64,000 nucleotides of DNA from Lepas anatifera (taxonomy: Eukaryota; Arthropoda; Thecostraca; Lepadidae). This document shows, piece after piece, positions 9,565-21,004 of the stretch. Below the pieces are notes generated by a model. It was not told the DNA's origin, searched no databases, and worked only from the letters and a program-made list of their open reading frames with translations. The translations under genes and the position numbers were made by a program. The stretch's first letter is position 1, and the number at the start of each line of letters is the position of its first letter. The DNA is taken from positions 62,001 through 126,000 of the forward strand of contig JAOTON010001696.1 of the NCBI GenBank assembly GCA_034440635.1, given 5' to 3'.

Positions 9565-11593
9565 TTAACCCTCGCCCCACCGGGGCCATCGATGCCCCCT
9601 AAGGTTTTTTCGGGATAGCAGAAAAACGACGAGGCGCAGCACCGCGGTTCAGGGCCCTTTTTATCACCCCATCATTTTAACATCATCCCTTAACTTTGTT
9701 ACTCCGGGTCACCCAAGGTCAGGTCACCAGACGAGGTCAACCAAGGTCACCTCTCTTCAACTTCTGAGCTCTATAAGAGCTAAACATTTTAGTCGATCAA
9801 TTTGAAACTTCCTACACTTCATAAACCCTCCAGGGTCTACACGGTGCATATCCAGGATTTATCAATTTCGCGACCTGAGGTCAGGTCACGAGGTGACCTC
9901 TCCCATTGCAAAAGCATGGGAAAAGCTGTCTTATGATCTAAAAGTCACAAAAATGATTGCAAATGCTCAGCGTGCTCAGAAAAGCGTTCTTGGACACAAT
10001 TTCACGGACCCCGGGGCCATATTTTCCCTTTGGCTTTTCCAAGGTCATCCAAGGTCACCAGGGGTCAAAAACAGTATTTTGGCAATAACTTTTGACCTAA
10101 TTATGCTAGAGCGCTGAATCAAACACCATCGTGTATGTCTCGTCACTAGCTTTCATTTGATAAGCGGCAAGGTCACTTTCTCACCTTTCGTGACCTTAGG
10201 TCATATTAGGTCACGATGTGGTCTCTGAAGGTCAAACCACTGGCCGGAGGTCAGGACGGTCCACATAGAGGAAAAGGGTCTGGCATTTTCCTATCAAATG
10301 CACTTTACCAGATCTCAATAGCTCTCATTGCATAAGAGTTATGCCCAGACTGCTTGAGCATTGCATATTTTAGTGAAAATAGCCTGTCGTGACCGAACTT
10401 GACCTCTGGAGGTCAAACCATTGACCTGAACGCTTAAACATGCGAAGTAATTTCTTACTGAATTCACGCGAGCTTTCTAATGCACTTCGCAGATTTCGCT
10501 AACCCTCATATTTTCGGTGTTAGACGGGGGCCATCAATGCCCCCGGTGGGGCGAAGGTGGCGCTGGACCCCCGTCCGGTCCGGGGGCCAACGATGGCCCC
10601 CTAAGGTTTTTCCGGGATAGCAGAAAAATGACGAGGCGCAGCACCGCGGTTGATGACTCTACCTCACACTGCATCATTTTCCCATCATCCCTGAAATTTT
10701 TTACCCTGGGTCACCCAAGGTCAGGTCACCAGACAAGGTCAACCAGGGTCACCTCACTTCACCTTTAGAGCTCTGTAAGAGCTACATTTCAAAGTCGATC
10801 GATTTGAAACTTCCTACACTTCATGACCTCTCCAGGGTCTACAAGGTGTATATCAGGAATTTTTCGATTTCGTGCCCTGAGGTCAGGTCACGAGGCGACC
10901 TCTCCCATTGGAAAAGCATGGGGAAAACCTGTTTCATGATATAAAAGCCACAAAAATGATTGCAAATACTCAGACTGCTCAGAACAGCGTGTTGGACACC
11001 CTTTCACGGATCCCAGGGGTCATATTTACCCTTTGACCTCTCCAAGGTCATCCAAGGTCACCAGGGGTCAAAAACAGTATTTTGACAATAACTTTTGACC
11101 TAATTAAGCTAGAGCGGTGAAACAAACACCATCGTGTTTGTCTTGTCACTGGCTTTCATTTGATATACGGCAAGGTCACTTTGTAACCTTTCGTGACCTC
11201 AGGTCATATTAGGTCACGAGGTGACCTCTGGAGGTCAAACCACTTGCGGGAGGTTTTAACGTTTCACATAGCGGAAAATGTACTGGCAATTTCCTATCAA
11301 ATGAACTTGACCAGGCCTCAATAGCTCTAATGATGTAAGAGTTATGACCAGTTTGCTTAATCATTGCATATTTGAGTGAAAATAGCCGATCTTGACCTAA
11401 TTTGACCTCTGGAGGTCAAACCATTGACCTGAGCATTAAAACATGCAAAATAATTTCTTACTGAATTCGCGCGAGCTTTCTATTGCACTTCGCAGATTTG
11501 CGCTAACGCCCATATTTTCGGAGTTAGAGGGGGCCATCGATGGCCCCCGGTGGGGCGAAGGTGGCGCTGGAACCCCGGTGGGGCGCGGGTTAA
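9565..11593 (+). mobile_element. TTAA element, family beta, head-to-tail dimer
   Basis: Two family-beta units of about 1 kb are joined directly: unit 1 is about 9565-10560 and unit 2 about 10560-11593. TTAA is present only at the outer ends. At the junction, CCCCGGTGGGGCGAAGGTGG runs straight into GGGGGCCAACGATGGCCCC of the next unit. Unit 2 keeps the DR4 triplet (half-sites at 11045, 11055 and 11065), as does unit 1 near 10040-10070. It sits inside the copy 8994-12690. Confidence 0.75.
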
Positions 11594-12433
11594 CACGCGC
11601 ATTGACGGGGCGGGTACCCGCCCCTTCGGGTTTTTCGGATATAACATAAAAACGACGGCACCTAGCGCCACCGTACTTGGCATGCCTTTTCCCTCAACAT
11701 TTTTACAACTTTTGTCAAAATTTTAAGGTTAGGTCATCTCAGGTCAGGTCACCAGTACAGGTCAAGTAACTTGATCTAAGAAAAAGTTCAAGATAGCATA
11801 AGTCGGAACAGGGTAAACTTATCCAATTGAAACTCATATCATATAATGGCCCTACTGAGTTCTCTAAAATATATTCTGGTATTTTTATATCGATGACATA
11901 AGGTCAGGTACCAGCTATGACCTCTCCATTGGAAATACATGGGAAAACGGTTTTAACTGAATAACTCCGTAATGAATAGAGATAGAGCGTTCATTTTAAC
12001 TGCATTAGATTTTACTGGTCATTGCAATTCTAATGATATGCATTTTGCCCAATTTTACCTTGACCTGGCCTCAGGTCAGGTCAAATCCTTGATTTGACCT
12101 AGCAAGGTCATTTTATATATCATTCAATTCGGCTTGCTGCGAGGATTTATACAGTTTAAGTCGTTTTGCTCAATCTTTACTTGTTCAGATGTAATGGCCG
12201 AAAAACTTAATTTACATATTATCCCTATTACGCCATATTTTGACCTCTAGTGACCTTAAATGTGACATGACCAAACGATAGTACAAATATCTTCGATGGA
12301 GAAGTGGATGGGCTATCCAACACCGTTTACCGTTTTTCGCTACCTAGCGCGGTTCTCAAGATCTTAGGGGGGGCGGGTACCCGACTCCCGTCAAGGCGAA
12401 AGTGGTTCAGACCCCCGTCAATGCGTGTGTTAA
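11590..12433 (+). mobile_element. TTAA element, family gamma, intact copy
   Basis: This 844-bp element shares its left TTAA with the end of the beta dimer. The left end is TTAACACGCGCATTGACGGG with the palindrome GGGCGGGTACCCGCCC, and the right end is CCCCCGTCAATGCGTGTGTTAA-like. It has a GC hairpin near 11660, a CTCAGGTCAGGTCA core near 12070 and many half-sites. No protein is encoded. Confidence 0.8.
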
Positions 12434-12682
12434 CATCATCGTGTATTTCTTGTCACTGAACTTCATGTCAGATACGGCAAGGTCACTTTCTGACCTTTCG
12501 TGACCTCAGGTCATATTAGATCACCAGGTGACCACTGGAGGTCAAAACACTGGTGGGAGGTCATTACGTTCCACATAGCGGTAAAAGGTCTGAAATTTTC
12601 CAATCAACTTACTTTACTACATCTCATTAGCTCTAATGGCATAAGATGTATGCCCAGTTTGCTTAAGCATTACATATTTGAG

Positions 12683-13882
12683 TTAACCCTTGCCCCGGTG
12701 GCGGGTACGAGCCACCTTCGCCCTGGTGGGGGGCTAAAAAAGACCCCCACGATCTCAAAAACTAAGAGAGCTAGAAAAAGCGCAAAACGGCAATCGAAAG
12801 CTCTTCGAAAATGATATCGAAAATTCTTCGGTTAGTTTTCTTGTCAGGTCAATATCAAGGTCACCAGAGGTCAAAATAGGTCAAAATCGCTAATATGAGG
12901 TGTACTAAGAAAACCTCCTATATCTCAAAAACTATGATAGCTAGAAACATTTTTCTAACACCATTCGAAAGCTCTTGAGATGCACTTTCATTACAGTGGC
13001 ATTCATTTTCGTGTCAGGGCAATGCCTGAGGAGTTACCGGTCACTAGATATTGGGCATATTCTTGAGAATGTCCATAGCCACCCATGCATAAAGGCGTTT
13101 ACTTTTTCGCTAATAGCTTCCAAACCAAACAAGATATAGCCATAGTTTATGCACCATTGCAATCCTCTCGTCAATACGAATCGAATGATATATGATATTG
13201 CTATGCCAGGTTAAATTTAAGAATTTGACCTGACCCAGGTCAACGGTCTGACCCAACTTGACCTGGTATAGTCATGATGTATATCATTTGACTTCCAGTG
13301 ACTATACAAACCTTTTGGTGACAAAATAAAAGCTCTATCTCAGTTTATTCAAAATTTATAGAGAAAAACACCAAAAAATGCTTATTTGACCTAAGGTGAC
13401 CTTTTAAAGGTCACAAGTAAAAAATTTAGCATCAGCTTCAGAAATAGGCTAAGAACAAGTCGCAACCGATTTTTGAAGTTGATTCCATCCATACTTACTG
13501 AGAAAAGCTCATTTCGTGATTTTCCCTATGTATTGTCAATGGGGAGGTCATGCTCTGCAAATGACCTTAGGTCACCAATATCAAAAATCTCGGAACAAAT
13601 GTTGTAGCTCCTCGTGGGCCCAATATGTGGTATGAGTTTCAACTTGGTCGATTAACCCTTATTTTAGTTATGCGGTCCTAAGTATTTTTTGAGGTGAGGT
13701 CACTTCACCTGGCCTGGTGACCTGACCTGATATGACCTTGAGCCAAAATTTTCAGGAAAGATGTAAAAATGATGAAAGAACAGCTAGACCAAGTTTGGCG
13801 TCGCTGCGCGCCGCCGTTTTTTGGTCACTTCGGAAAAACCCGAGGGGGGTCTAAAAAGACCCCCCACCCGGGCGAAGGTTAA
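12683..13882 (+). mobile_element. TTAA element, family alpha, long copy
   Basis: This 1200-bp element runs from TTAA 12683-12686 (TTAACCCTTGCCCCGGTGGC) to TTAA 13879-13882 (CCACCCGGGCGAAGGTTAA). Its right part carries the GAGGTGAGGTCACTTCACCTG region and the GC hairpin typical of the family. It is longer than the copy at 3391 because of extra material at about 12800-13100. Confidence 0.7.
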
Positions 13883-14109
13883 CATATGTCAAATTTATTT
13901 AGGCACACTCCTCCGAGAGGCGAAAACTCCTCTCGGCGTTCACTGGCTATGTCCAGCTGGCTTCCTCTGTTGGCGGCCTCCTTCCCGATCCTGAGCCTCC
14001 GTAAACATTTTACGGAGGGAGTCTCCAGCTGACCCTTGGTCGTTTCAGAAGTTAGGGAGTTTCGTTGGTTGCTCCTGTCGAACACAATCGTATGTTAAAA
14101 TTGAGTGAT
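13883..14109. other. Hairpin-rich spacer
   Basis: This unique-looking segment lies between two transposons and has two strong inverted repeats: CCGAGAGG...CCTCTCGG (about 13912-13937) and CCTCCGTAAAcatTTTACGGAGG (a 10-bp stem with a 3-base loop, about 13997-14020). A CAGCTGG/CCAGCTG pair lies between and beyond them. An open frame covers it on the - strand but I recognise no domain. Confidence 0.4.
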
Positions 14110-15012
14110 TTAACCCGCGCCCCACCGGGGGTCCGGCGCCACCTTCGCCCCACCGGGGTCATCGATGGTCCCCCTCTAAATCCGAAAATATGGGGGTTAG
14201 CGCAAATCTGCAAAGTGCATCAGACAGCTCGCATGAATTCAGTAAGAAATTACTTCGGATGTTTAAGCGCTCAGGTCAATGGTTTGATCTCCAGAGGTCA
14301 CCTCGTGACCTATTATGACCTGAGGTCGCGAAAGGTCAGAAAGTGACTTTGTCGTATATCAAATGAAAGCCAGTGACAAGACGTACACGATGGTGTTTGA
14401 TTGAGCGCTCTGGCTTAATTAGGTCAAAAATTATTGTCAAAATACAGTTTTAAGTCCTGGTGACCTTGGATGACGTTGGAGAGGTGAAAGGGCAAATATG
14501 GCCCCTGGGATCCGTAAAGGGTGTCCAAGAATGCTTTTCTGAGCAGGCCGAGCATTTCCAATCGTTTTTGTGACTTTTAGATCATAAGACAGCTTTTCCC
14601 CATGTTTTTTCAATGGGAGAGGTTACCTCTGGACCTGACCTCAGGTCACGAAATCAAAAAATCCCGGATAGGTATACACCTTGTATACAAGGTGTATATC
14701 CGGGATTTTTAGGGATTTGACCCCTCCAGGTCCTATAGGACCTGGAGGGGTCATGAAGTGTAGGAAGTTTCAAATCGTTCGATTTCGAAACGTAGCTCTT
14801 ATAGAGCTCAAAAGTTGAAGTGATGTGACCTTGGTTGACCTCGCCTGATGACCTGACCTTGGGTGACCCGGGGTAAAAATTTCAGGGATGGTGGGAAAAT
14901 GATGGGGTGAGAGGAGAGCCCTCAACCGAGGTGCTGCGCCTCGTCGTTTTTCTGCTATCCCGGAAAAATCCTTAGGGGGCCATCGATGGGCCCCCGGTGG
15001 CGCGAGGGTTAA
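14110..15012 (-). mobile_element. TTAA element, family beta, inverted copy
   Basis: This 903-bp element runs from TTAA 14110-14113 to TTAA 15009-15012 and reads in the opposite direction to the copies at 6438 and 9565. Its first 70 bases match the complement of the compound right end at 11530-11593 (two CCCCACCGGGG blocks separated by GGCGCCACCTTCG). The terminal palindrome with ATCGAT is present at both ends. A 12-bp inverted repeat (ATACACCTTGTATACAAGGTGTAT region, 14672-14698) is specific to this copy. Confidence 0.8.
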
Positions 15013-15031
15013 ACGCTCGGAATCAAGTACG

Positions 15032-15076
15032 TACACACGCACACACACATGCACACACACACGAGAGAGAGAGAGG
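15032..15076 (+). repeat. (AC)n/(GA)n microsatellite
   Basis: An impure run of CA dinucleotides passes into GAGAGAGAGAGG. Confidence 0.9.
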
Positions 15077-16439
15077 GGGAGTGTTTAAGGCATGATATGA
15101 ATTAAATATGTTAAAATTATGAAAATATAAATATGGAAATGGCAGGCAGGTCCCCAGGAACGGAAGCCGAGCACGCGACGGAACAGCTTCCGGAGGAAGC
15201 AGGCCCTAGTCGGGACCCAATGGCGGATCCAGAGTTGGCTAGGTATGTACCTCAAGCGGGTGAAGGGGCAACAACACACTTTCCACAACAAAAACAATGA
15301 CGGAGATATGATTCGGGGCTCCTGCGGCCGACATTCAAAGTACGGAGCCTACCTGGATCGCCGCCGGTGCCGGTGGTGACGCCATGCACCACACCCCGCC
15401 GCTGCAGCCCTCGGTCCGCGCTGGAAGCGTGATGCACGCGCCGATGCCAATGAAAGCTGAAATCGCACCTGATTGCCAGCTTGTCTTCACCTGGTTCGCC
15501 TATCATTGTCTGTGAATATTTCTAAAGTATTGAAAACAAATAAATGTGACTATGGAATGTTTAGGCAGATATCTTGCACTTTAATAATACACTAATGAGC
15601 TCCAAAACCTGATTCCTAACACTAATATTTATGAAATATATTTGTGCTTTATGCCAATGAACGTTATGCACTGTCAAACCTTTAACTTCAGAAGCAAAAC
15701 AGAAGATTCAATATGCAACAGTTAATATTTTCATTTGTTTGTTCTCGTGCCTTCGGTAGCTTAGAGACGTAATTGCCAGCGTGGAGATCCTCCGCGGAAA
15801 GGAAGTTTCAAGCTCAACCGAAATTAATTTAGAGTATTTTAACCATGGAGACCTATACAGTATAGCTCCCCGCTTGGCTTATTTACACCAATTTCCCCAC
15901 ATACTTCAGTATTAACATTAAAATAGCATATACCTACAATTTAGTTCTTTCTTTAAAGACACAAATGTGGGCAGCCCAGGTATGCCCCTACTTCAACCCA
16001 CTATATGGGTTGCCCATCTATCACCCATGTTCAGCCCATGCATGCTCATCCAAACAATCAATGCTTTAAATAAGCTTGAGGGTGTTAAGTATTTACAAAT
16101 GCATCGAAGATGAGACATTTAGATAATTTTGATAATGTTCATAATATGGGCTAGCCACATGTGGGGCCCACCTCCGGCCCATGAATTTGCCCACCTCTAG
16201 CCCATGGCCCATCTAGCCCACCATGCCCATCAAATGCCCATGTGGGCCCCACCTGGGCATGTTAGCTGGGTCGCCACCCCTGCCCATGGCCTCCCGCTCT
16301 TTTACATGATTAGTACCCTCTCAAATTTGCCCCTCCAAAAACCTGTCGCCCCTGTCAAACATATTGTCCACCCATCAGCCTGTCTCCCCTCTCTTTCGTC
16401 AGTTGGGTCCCCCAAACTAAAATGCTGGGTGTGCGCCTG
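15077..16439. other. Intergenic; GCCCA-rich patch
   Basis: I see no gene. The stretch 15969-16280 is dominated by repeated GCCCAT/TGGGC words (for example TAGCCCATGGCCCATCTAGC), which looks like a decayed inverted or tandem repeat rather than coding sequence. Confidence 0.4.
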
Positions 16440-16645
16440 CCTGTCATTGCCTCTATATTGACTTCAGCCAAAAAGTGACAAATTTTGTTTCTTCATGAAT
16501 TGTTATAGGCTAACCACCAGCGTTAGCATTTTCCGCTATCCCGTATAGGAGCTAAGTTCGAGGGGTACCTCCCAAATATGTGTTTGACCCCCCGCCCCTC
16601 CCCCACCAGGGTGAAGGTGGCTCGGAAGCCCACTGGGGCTCACTC
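16440..16645 (-). mobile_element. Family alpha fragment
   Basis: TATATTGACTTCAGCCAAAAAGTGAC and the following CGCTATCCCGTATAGGAGCTAAGTTCGAGG-like bases match the left end of family alpha in inverted orientation. The terminus (CCACCAGGGTGAAGGTGGCTCGGA) is near 16605. No TTAA remains. Confidence 0.55.
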
Positions 16646-16661
16646 CTTGTAGCTGCATCGG

Positions 16662-16922
16662 CCATAGGCGGATCCAGGGGAGGGAGCAAGGGAACACGTG
16701 GCCCCCAATCGACCCTCAGTACCCCCTGAAATGGCCTCAGCGCCCCCTGAAATGGTCGCGGCACCCCCCCTTGAAATGTCGATGGTGCCCCAAATCGGTG
16801 CCCGCTTGTAGGATTTTACGCCCATCTGATAGGTTTTTGTCCGGTCGAAAGTGGCGTCCCCCCCGAACCGGATGGCTCCCCCGGAAGGTGCTCCCCAATC
16901 AGCAATCCTGGATCCGCCTATG
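16662..16922. mobile_element. MITE with CATAGGCGGATCCAGG termini
   Basis: The left terminus CATAGGCGGATCCAGG and the right terminus CCTGGATCCGCCTATG are perfect inverted repeats of 16 bp, about 260 bp apart. The interior is GC-rich (repeated CCCCCTGAAATGG) and non-coding. I could not identify a target duplication. Confidence 0.65.
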
Positions 16923-19474
16923 GTATCTGCGCGGAAAATGCGCATTTCAGAGTGATTATAGGGTAGTTCTAGAAGCTTAACACCAACAAACCTCTGAAAC
17001 ATTTTTTGTGGACTAGAACTGGCAGCAGAGGTATTCGTCCTTATCACCATCCAGCCTCCAACTACAGAGCCAGAGCCGAGTCTTACTGTGACGTCATGCG
17101 GGTGACAAAATTATCCCTCACCTTTCCTGCTTAGTAGTGAGTCCATCAAATTCAAACGTCTTTGACAGGTAAGGTTTACCATAAAAGGATTCAAATCTTC
17201 TATTTTTGTAATTCTAAGTTACCTTGAATGTTTAAACAAGCCAATTATAGAAAGTATATATTTTTAACTGAAACGTTTAGCCTACCTATTGCAGCAATAC
17301 CTTTCCATCACAATGTGACGTTTACTTGGCTGAAAGATTCCTGAAGTGTACTAACCTCACACAAAGTAATCTTGATCACCGCCCATCCCTCCATCTCGCT
17401 CCGCAAAGAAAAGAAGGAAAAAGGAAGAACGGGAGTGGAAGAATAGTGTTTGGGAACATTTCTGTAAAAGCAAGCAGATCTGGTTGTACCTATTGATTCT
17501 GAAAGAAAACACATGTTATGTGAATATTCTCTGGACGGTGTGGTGCCACACAAATAGGTTTGGTCTCTCGGGCCGTTTATTAGTGGTTTCATGCAAGGTG
17601 AGTTAATTCCCAGCCAGCAATTTGGGTAGGCTGAAGGCCAGATTCGGCTGGCAAGTCTGGCAAGCCTTCTCTCAGCCCACCTAGAACGGATGAGGGCCCG
17701 GCGGTGCGCCCGGCTTCGGGCCGGTTGAATGGAATTAGCCATACGACCAGTCTTCGTCCGAAATCGACCGGCCACGCGCCGGCCTGCTCCGGCAGCATAA
17801 GGGTTCCCAACCGCCTCAAGGAAAAATCTGACCTTGTCTGTGATAATACATATGAAGTGTATGATGAGTGCTGATGGATTTTTTCCCAATTTTGTGTATT
17901 TTGGTCATAGTTAAAAGAAAAAAAGAAGGAATCAAGCATGTTTCTAAAAATATTACAGCAATTCTTACTTTACACACTTGACAGTGCTGGACAGCCGCCG
18001 TTTCCAACCGCCAGGTTTTTGAATATCACAGTTGGTGACGTGGTGGTAGTGGTCAACAATATACATTTACGGCTGTTACAGCCTTCGGTGTTACCAGTTG
18101 GTTGTTAGTGTCTCTACTAACAGTGGTTGTCACGGCGTTACGGCCATGCCCTAAGAGATACGACCACTTTCAGGTGTTCACAGACGTACCTTTTTTGCTT
18201 CTGTGACATTTTTCTGAGGTAGGTGACTGTTATTTGCCGGTGCTCTGCTCTCGAGGTGGCAGGAAACTACGAGATGTTGGGGGTGGCTCAAATCTTTTCA
18301 AATCTCAAAGCTTTTGTATGACAATAATGTGGCTTCCCCTCCCCGGCCCACCGGCGCAGCTGGTGCGGCAAGGTCGTCTTCGAAGACTTCTGATGCGATT
18401 GAGCGCCTGAGTACATTTCATCGTGCCGAGAAAATATCGTTTGTAGCTAGAAATACTGTTTTATTGTGTTAAGAAATAAAGGACTGCCATATTTATTCGT
18501 GTTTCTAAAAAAACATGCTCGGCAGAAGTAGAGGCTCTTACGGATCGTGCACATGCTACATTTCCACCTTTTATCTTGCTCACGTGAGGCATTTGTATGA
18601 AATTATGTGACTTCCCCCGCCCCACTCCTCTTGCATTGTGCAATTTCTTAACGACCCCTCCCCCTAGGAGCAAGCGGAGCTTCACAGAATTGTTTATTTG
18701 TGAGAAAATATTTGTCCCACTGTCGCAAATGACCATCACAGGAAAATTTTCTGCAATTGTCTTGGTTTCTAGCGAGAAATGCCAGAATTTAGATCATGCT
18801 CCGGTCCGAGTGGCAGGGTTTAGAGGGTGAAAAGAAGACTGCAATCGGGGCTCACGTGTGTGTGTGGTTCAAAATTCTTATGCCTTGACGTTTGGTATTT
18901 TTGTCTTGGAGTCATTTTTCACTGGCAAGGAATAAAATAATGGCTGTACTGGCAGGGCTTCCGATACATTAGCAATCACTAGCTGCGCCCGGAGATTGAG
19001 GACATTGGTCCCTCCAAGCGATACACATCATTCATAAATGGGGAAAATACCCCACCCAAAATTGGAACTGAATACGCCCCTGCGCACCCCCAAAGGCGTT
19101 CCTGGAGCCGCCCATTAACCCAGCAACCAGACTGCAACGGCCCCGCGTGGGGCCATAGCACGGCTATAACGCCCCAGAGCTGGCATTGCGCTGGAATGGA
19201 ACGGCAAACGCCGGCGTCGGTACGGTTTGGGCTGTGGCCGCTGAGAAAAGGTATGGCTCCGACCGGCCCAGAGCCGAATTCGGCTGGCTGCGGGTCGGTA
19301 TAGTCCGGCGCAGCTGGTGTGGCTACGGTACGGGAGCGGTATGGGACTGCGCTGGGATCTTGTTTCACCCCCGGTTGGAGCCCCACGCTGACCCGTACCG
19401 TAGCCGGCGCTGGCCTGCCGGAGCATTCTGGCCCATAGCCCGCGCTGGCCCAGACCAGAAATGCTGGCTGGGTT
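16923..19474. other. No gene recognised; GC-rich patches
   Basis: There are GC-rich blocks at 17580-17810 and 19090-19470. The latter repeats GCTGG/CCAGC words and has AACCCAGCA...TGCTGGCTGGGTT at its ends, suggesting another degenerate inverted-repeat element. Open frames in both are low-complexity by-products. The rest looks like neutral sequence. Confidence 0.4.
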
Positions 19475-21004
19475 GGTACCGGTATTATCGCAATAGGCGG
19501 ATCACATCTCGCGGCTCAAAATGATTATATCAGAAGGTCCACGGTTCAAAGGGTCTACCGCTCAAAATGTCTAACTTTCAAAAATTGCAACGTTCAAAAG
19601 GCCCAAAGAGGCGTGCTCAGATGCATGAGTGGGGTGCATGATGCCGCAGAGGCGTGCTAAGACACCTGATAATAGGAGGCAATGAGGGTTAAGTTAGGTT
19701 AGGTTAGGTTAGGAGGTTAGGTTAGGTTAGGTCGGGTCGGGTCGAGTTGGGTCATCTCAGGTCAGGTCAGGTCAGGTGTGTATGCCCTTGGTCCCTATTC
19801 CCTAGTCTGGGGATATAACCCCTCTTTCCAGAGTCTGACTGCGCCCCTGGTCTGGGTACCACTTTGGGAAATGGGTGCACCTACATATAACCATCCAACT
19901 GCAAAAAAAAATGCGTAGAATCACAAAATGGCTCATACTAAACTGTAGAGTGTTCCTTCATGTTTTAGCTATGAAATAAGACAGAAATCAAAGTATAACA
20001 CGCACTTCCACGACCTTAATCAAAATGTAAGCAATAACTACCACATCGACACGTCCGCATGCTCCGACCCAATAATTCAAAAGAAAGTTGTGTGATTGTA
20101 AGTGTAGAAAATATGGTTAGAGATTAAGAAAAGAGAAATTCACTAGTTCTAACCTAATCTAACCTAACTTAACCTAACCTATCCCAACCTAACCTAACCT
20201 AACCTAACCTATGTATCGATTTAGCGAGGCGGTCTTAGCAGTGCCTTACCTCAGGTACAAAGGTAACAATCGTCAGTCAGCTGATGGTTTCCATAAGCTC
20301 ACTGACGATCAGCTGCCATTGTCTTCGTCAATTCCAGTGTTTTGTTTATTAACTGCGATGGACTGCACATGATTACAATGTTCAGGTTAAGTAAGTGTTG
20401 AAAATCGGGGTTTAAGTGGGAGTGGCACTACGGGACCTCACTTAATGGAATGAGGGTGTCCTGCTGATTCTGAAAATGTATCATTTCTATAGAAAATATT
20501 TCGGGAAAGTGGACGTCTTATTTAAGGTTAGCCGGGAAATGCTTTAGAGATATCCCCACATTCTGCCATAAAATCCTTAGAGGTGAAACAGACGGAAGGA
20601 GGGAGGGTTTGAGTAGTGTAAAATGTTACCCAGACCAGAGGCGCAGTCACATTCTGGAAAGAGGGGTTATATACCAGACTAGGAAATAGGGACCAAGGGC
20701 ATACACAACTGACCTGACCTTACCTGACCTGACCTGACCTGACCTGACCTAACCTAATCTAACCTAACCTGACCTAACCTAACTTAACCCTCATTGCCTC
20801 CTATTATCAGGTGTCTTGCACGCCTCTGCGGCATCATGCACCCCACTCATGCATCTGAGCACGCCTCTTTGGGCTTTTTGAACGTTGCACTTTTTTTAAA
20901 GTTAGACATTTTGAGCGGTAGACCCTTTGAACCGTGGACTTTCTGATATTATCATTTTGAACTGCGAGATGTGATCCGCCTATTGTGATAATACCATTGG
21001 TACC
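19475..21004. mobile_element. Foldback element with ~380-bp inverted arms and TTAGG arrays
   Basis: The left arm (about 19475-19860) and the right arm (about 20626-21004) are long imperfect inverted repeats. Matching landmarks, outer to inner, are GGTATTATCGCAATAGGCGG against CCGCCTATTGTGATAATACC, GCATGATGCCGCAGAGGCG against CGCCTCTGCGGCATCATGC, and CGCCCCTGGTCTGGGTA against TTACCCAGACCAGAGGCG. Each arm contains a TTAGG or CCTAA run that grades into AGGTC repeats (19693-19765 and 20711-20800). A further CCTAA array lies in the roughly 765-bp spacer at about 20155-20211. No protein is encoded and the element class is unknown. Confidence 0.8.

Larger units (their letters stand above)
8994..12690 (+). 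mobile_element. TTAA element, family beta, interrupted copy
   Basis: The left part (8994-9568) matches the copy at 6438 up to GAGCGCTGAA. There a TTAA leads into the insert at 9565-12433. After the second TTAA (12430-12433) this copy resumes with CATCATCGTGTATTTCTTGTC, the continuation of the family consensus, and runs on to about 12686. There another TTAA opens the alpha element at 12683. The final third of this copy is absent. Confidence 0.7.

Noticed and set aside
13879..14085. 68-codon open frame on the - strand as a gene
   Set aside because: There is no recognisable domain or supported splice sites, and it overlaps hairpins and a transposon end.
3391..15012. Possible CRISPR array because of regularly recurring GGTCA words
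   Set aside because: The window is eukaryotic, spacing is irregular overall, and the recurrence comes from related transposon copies.
19693..20800. Chromosome end (telomere)
   Set aside because: The TTAGG runs are short, occur in both orientations inside an inverted-repeat element and are flanked by ordinary sequence.
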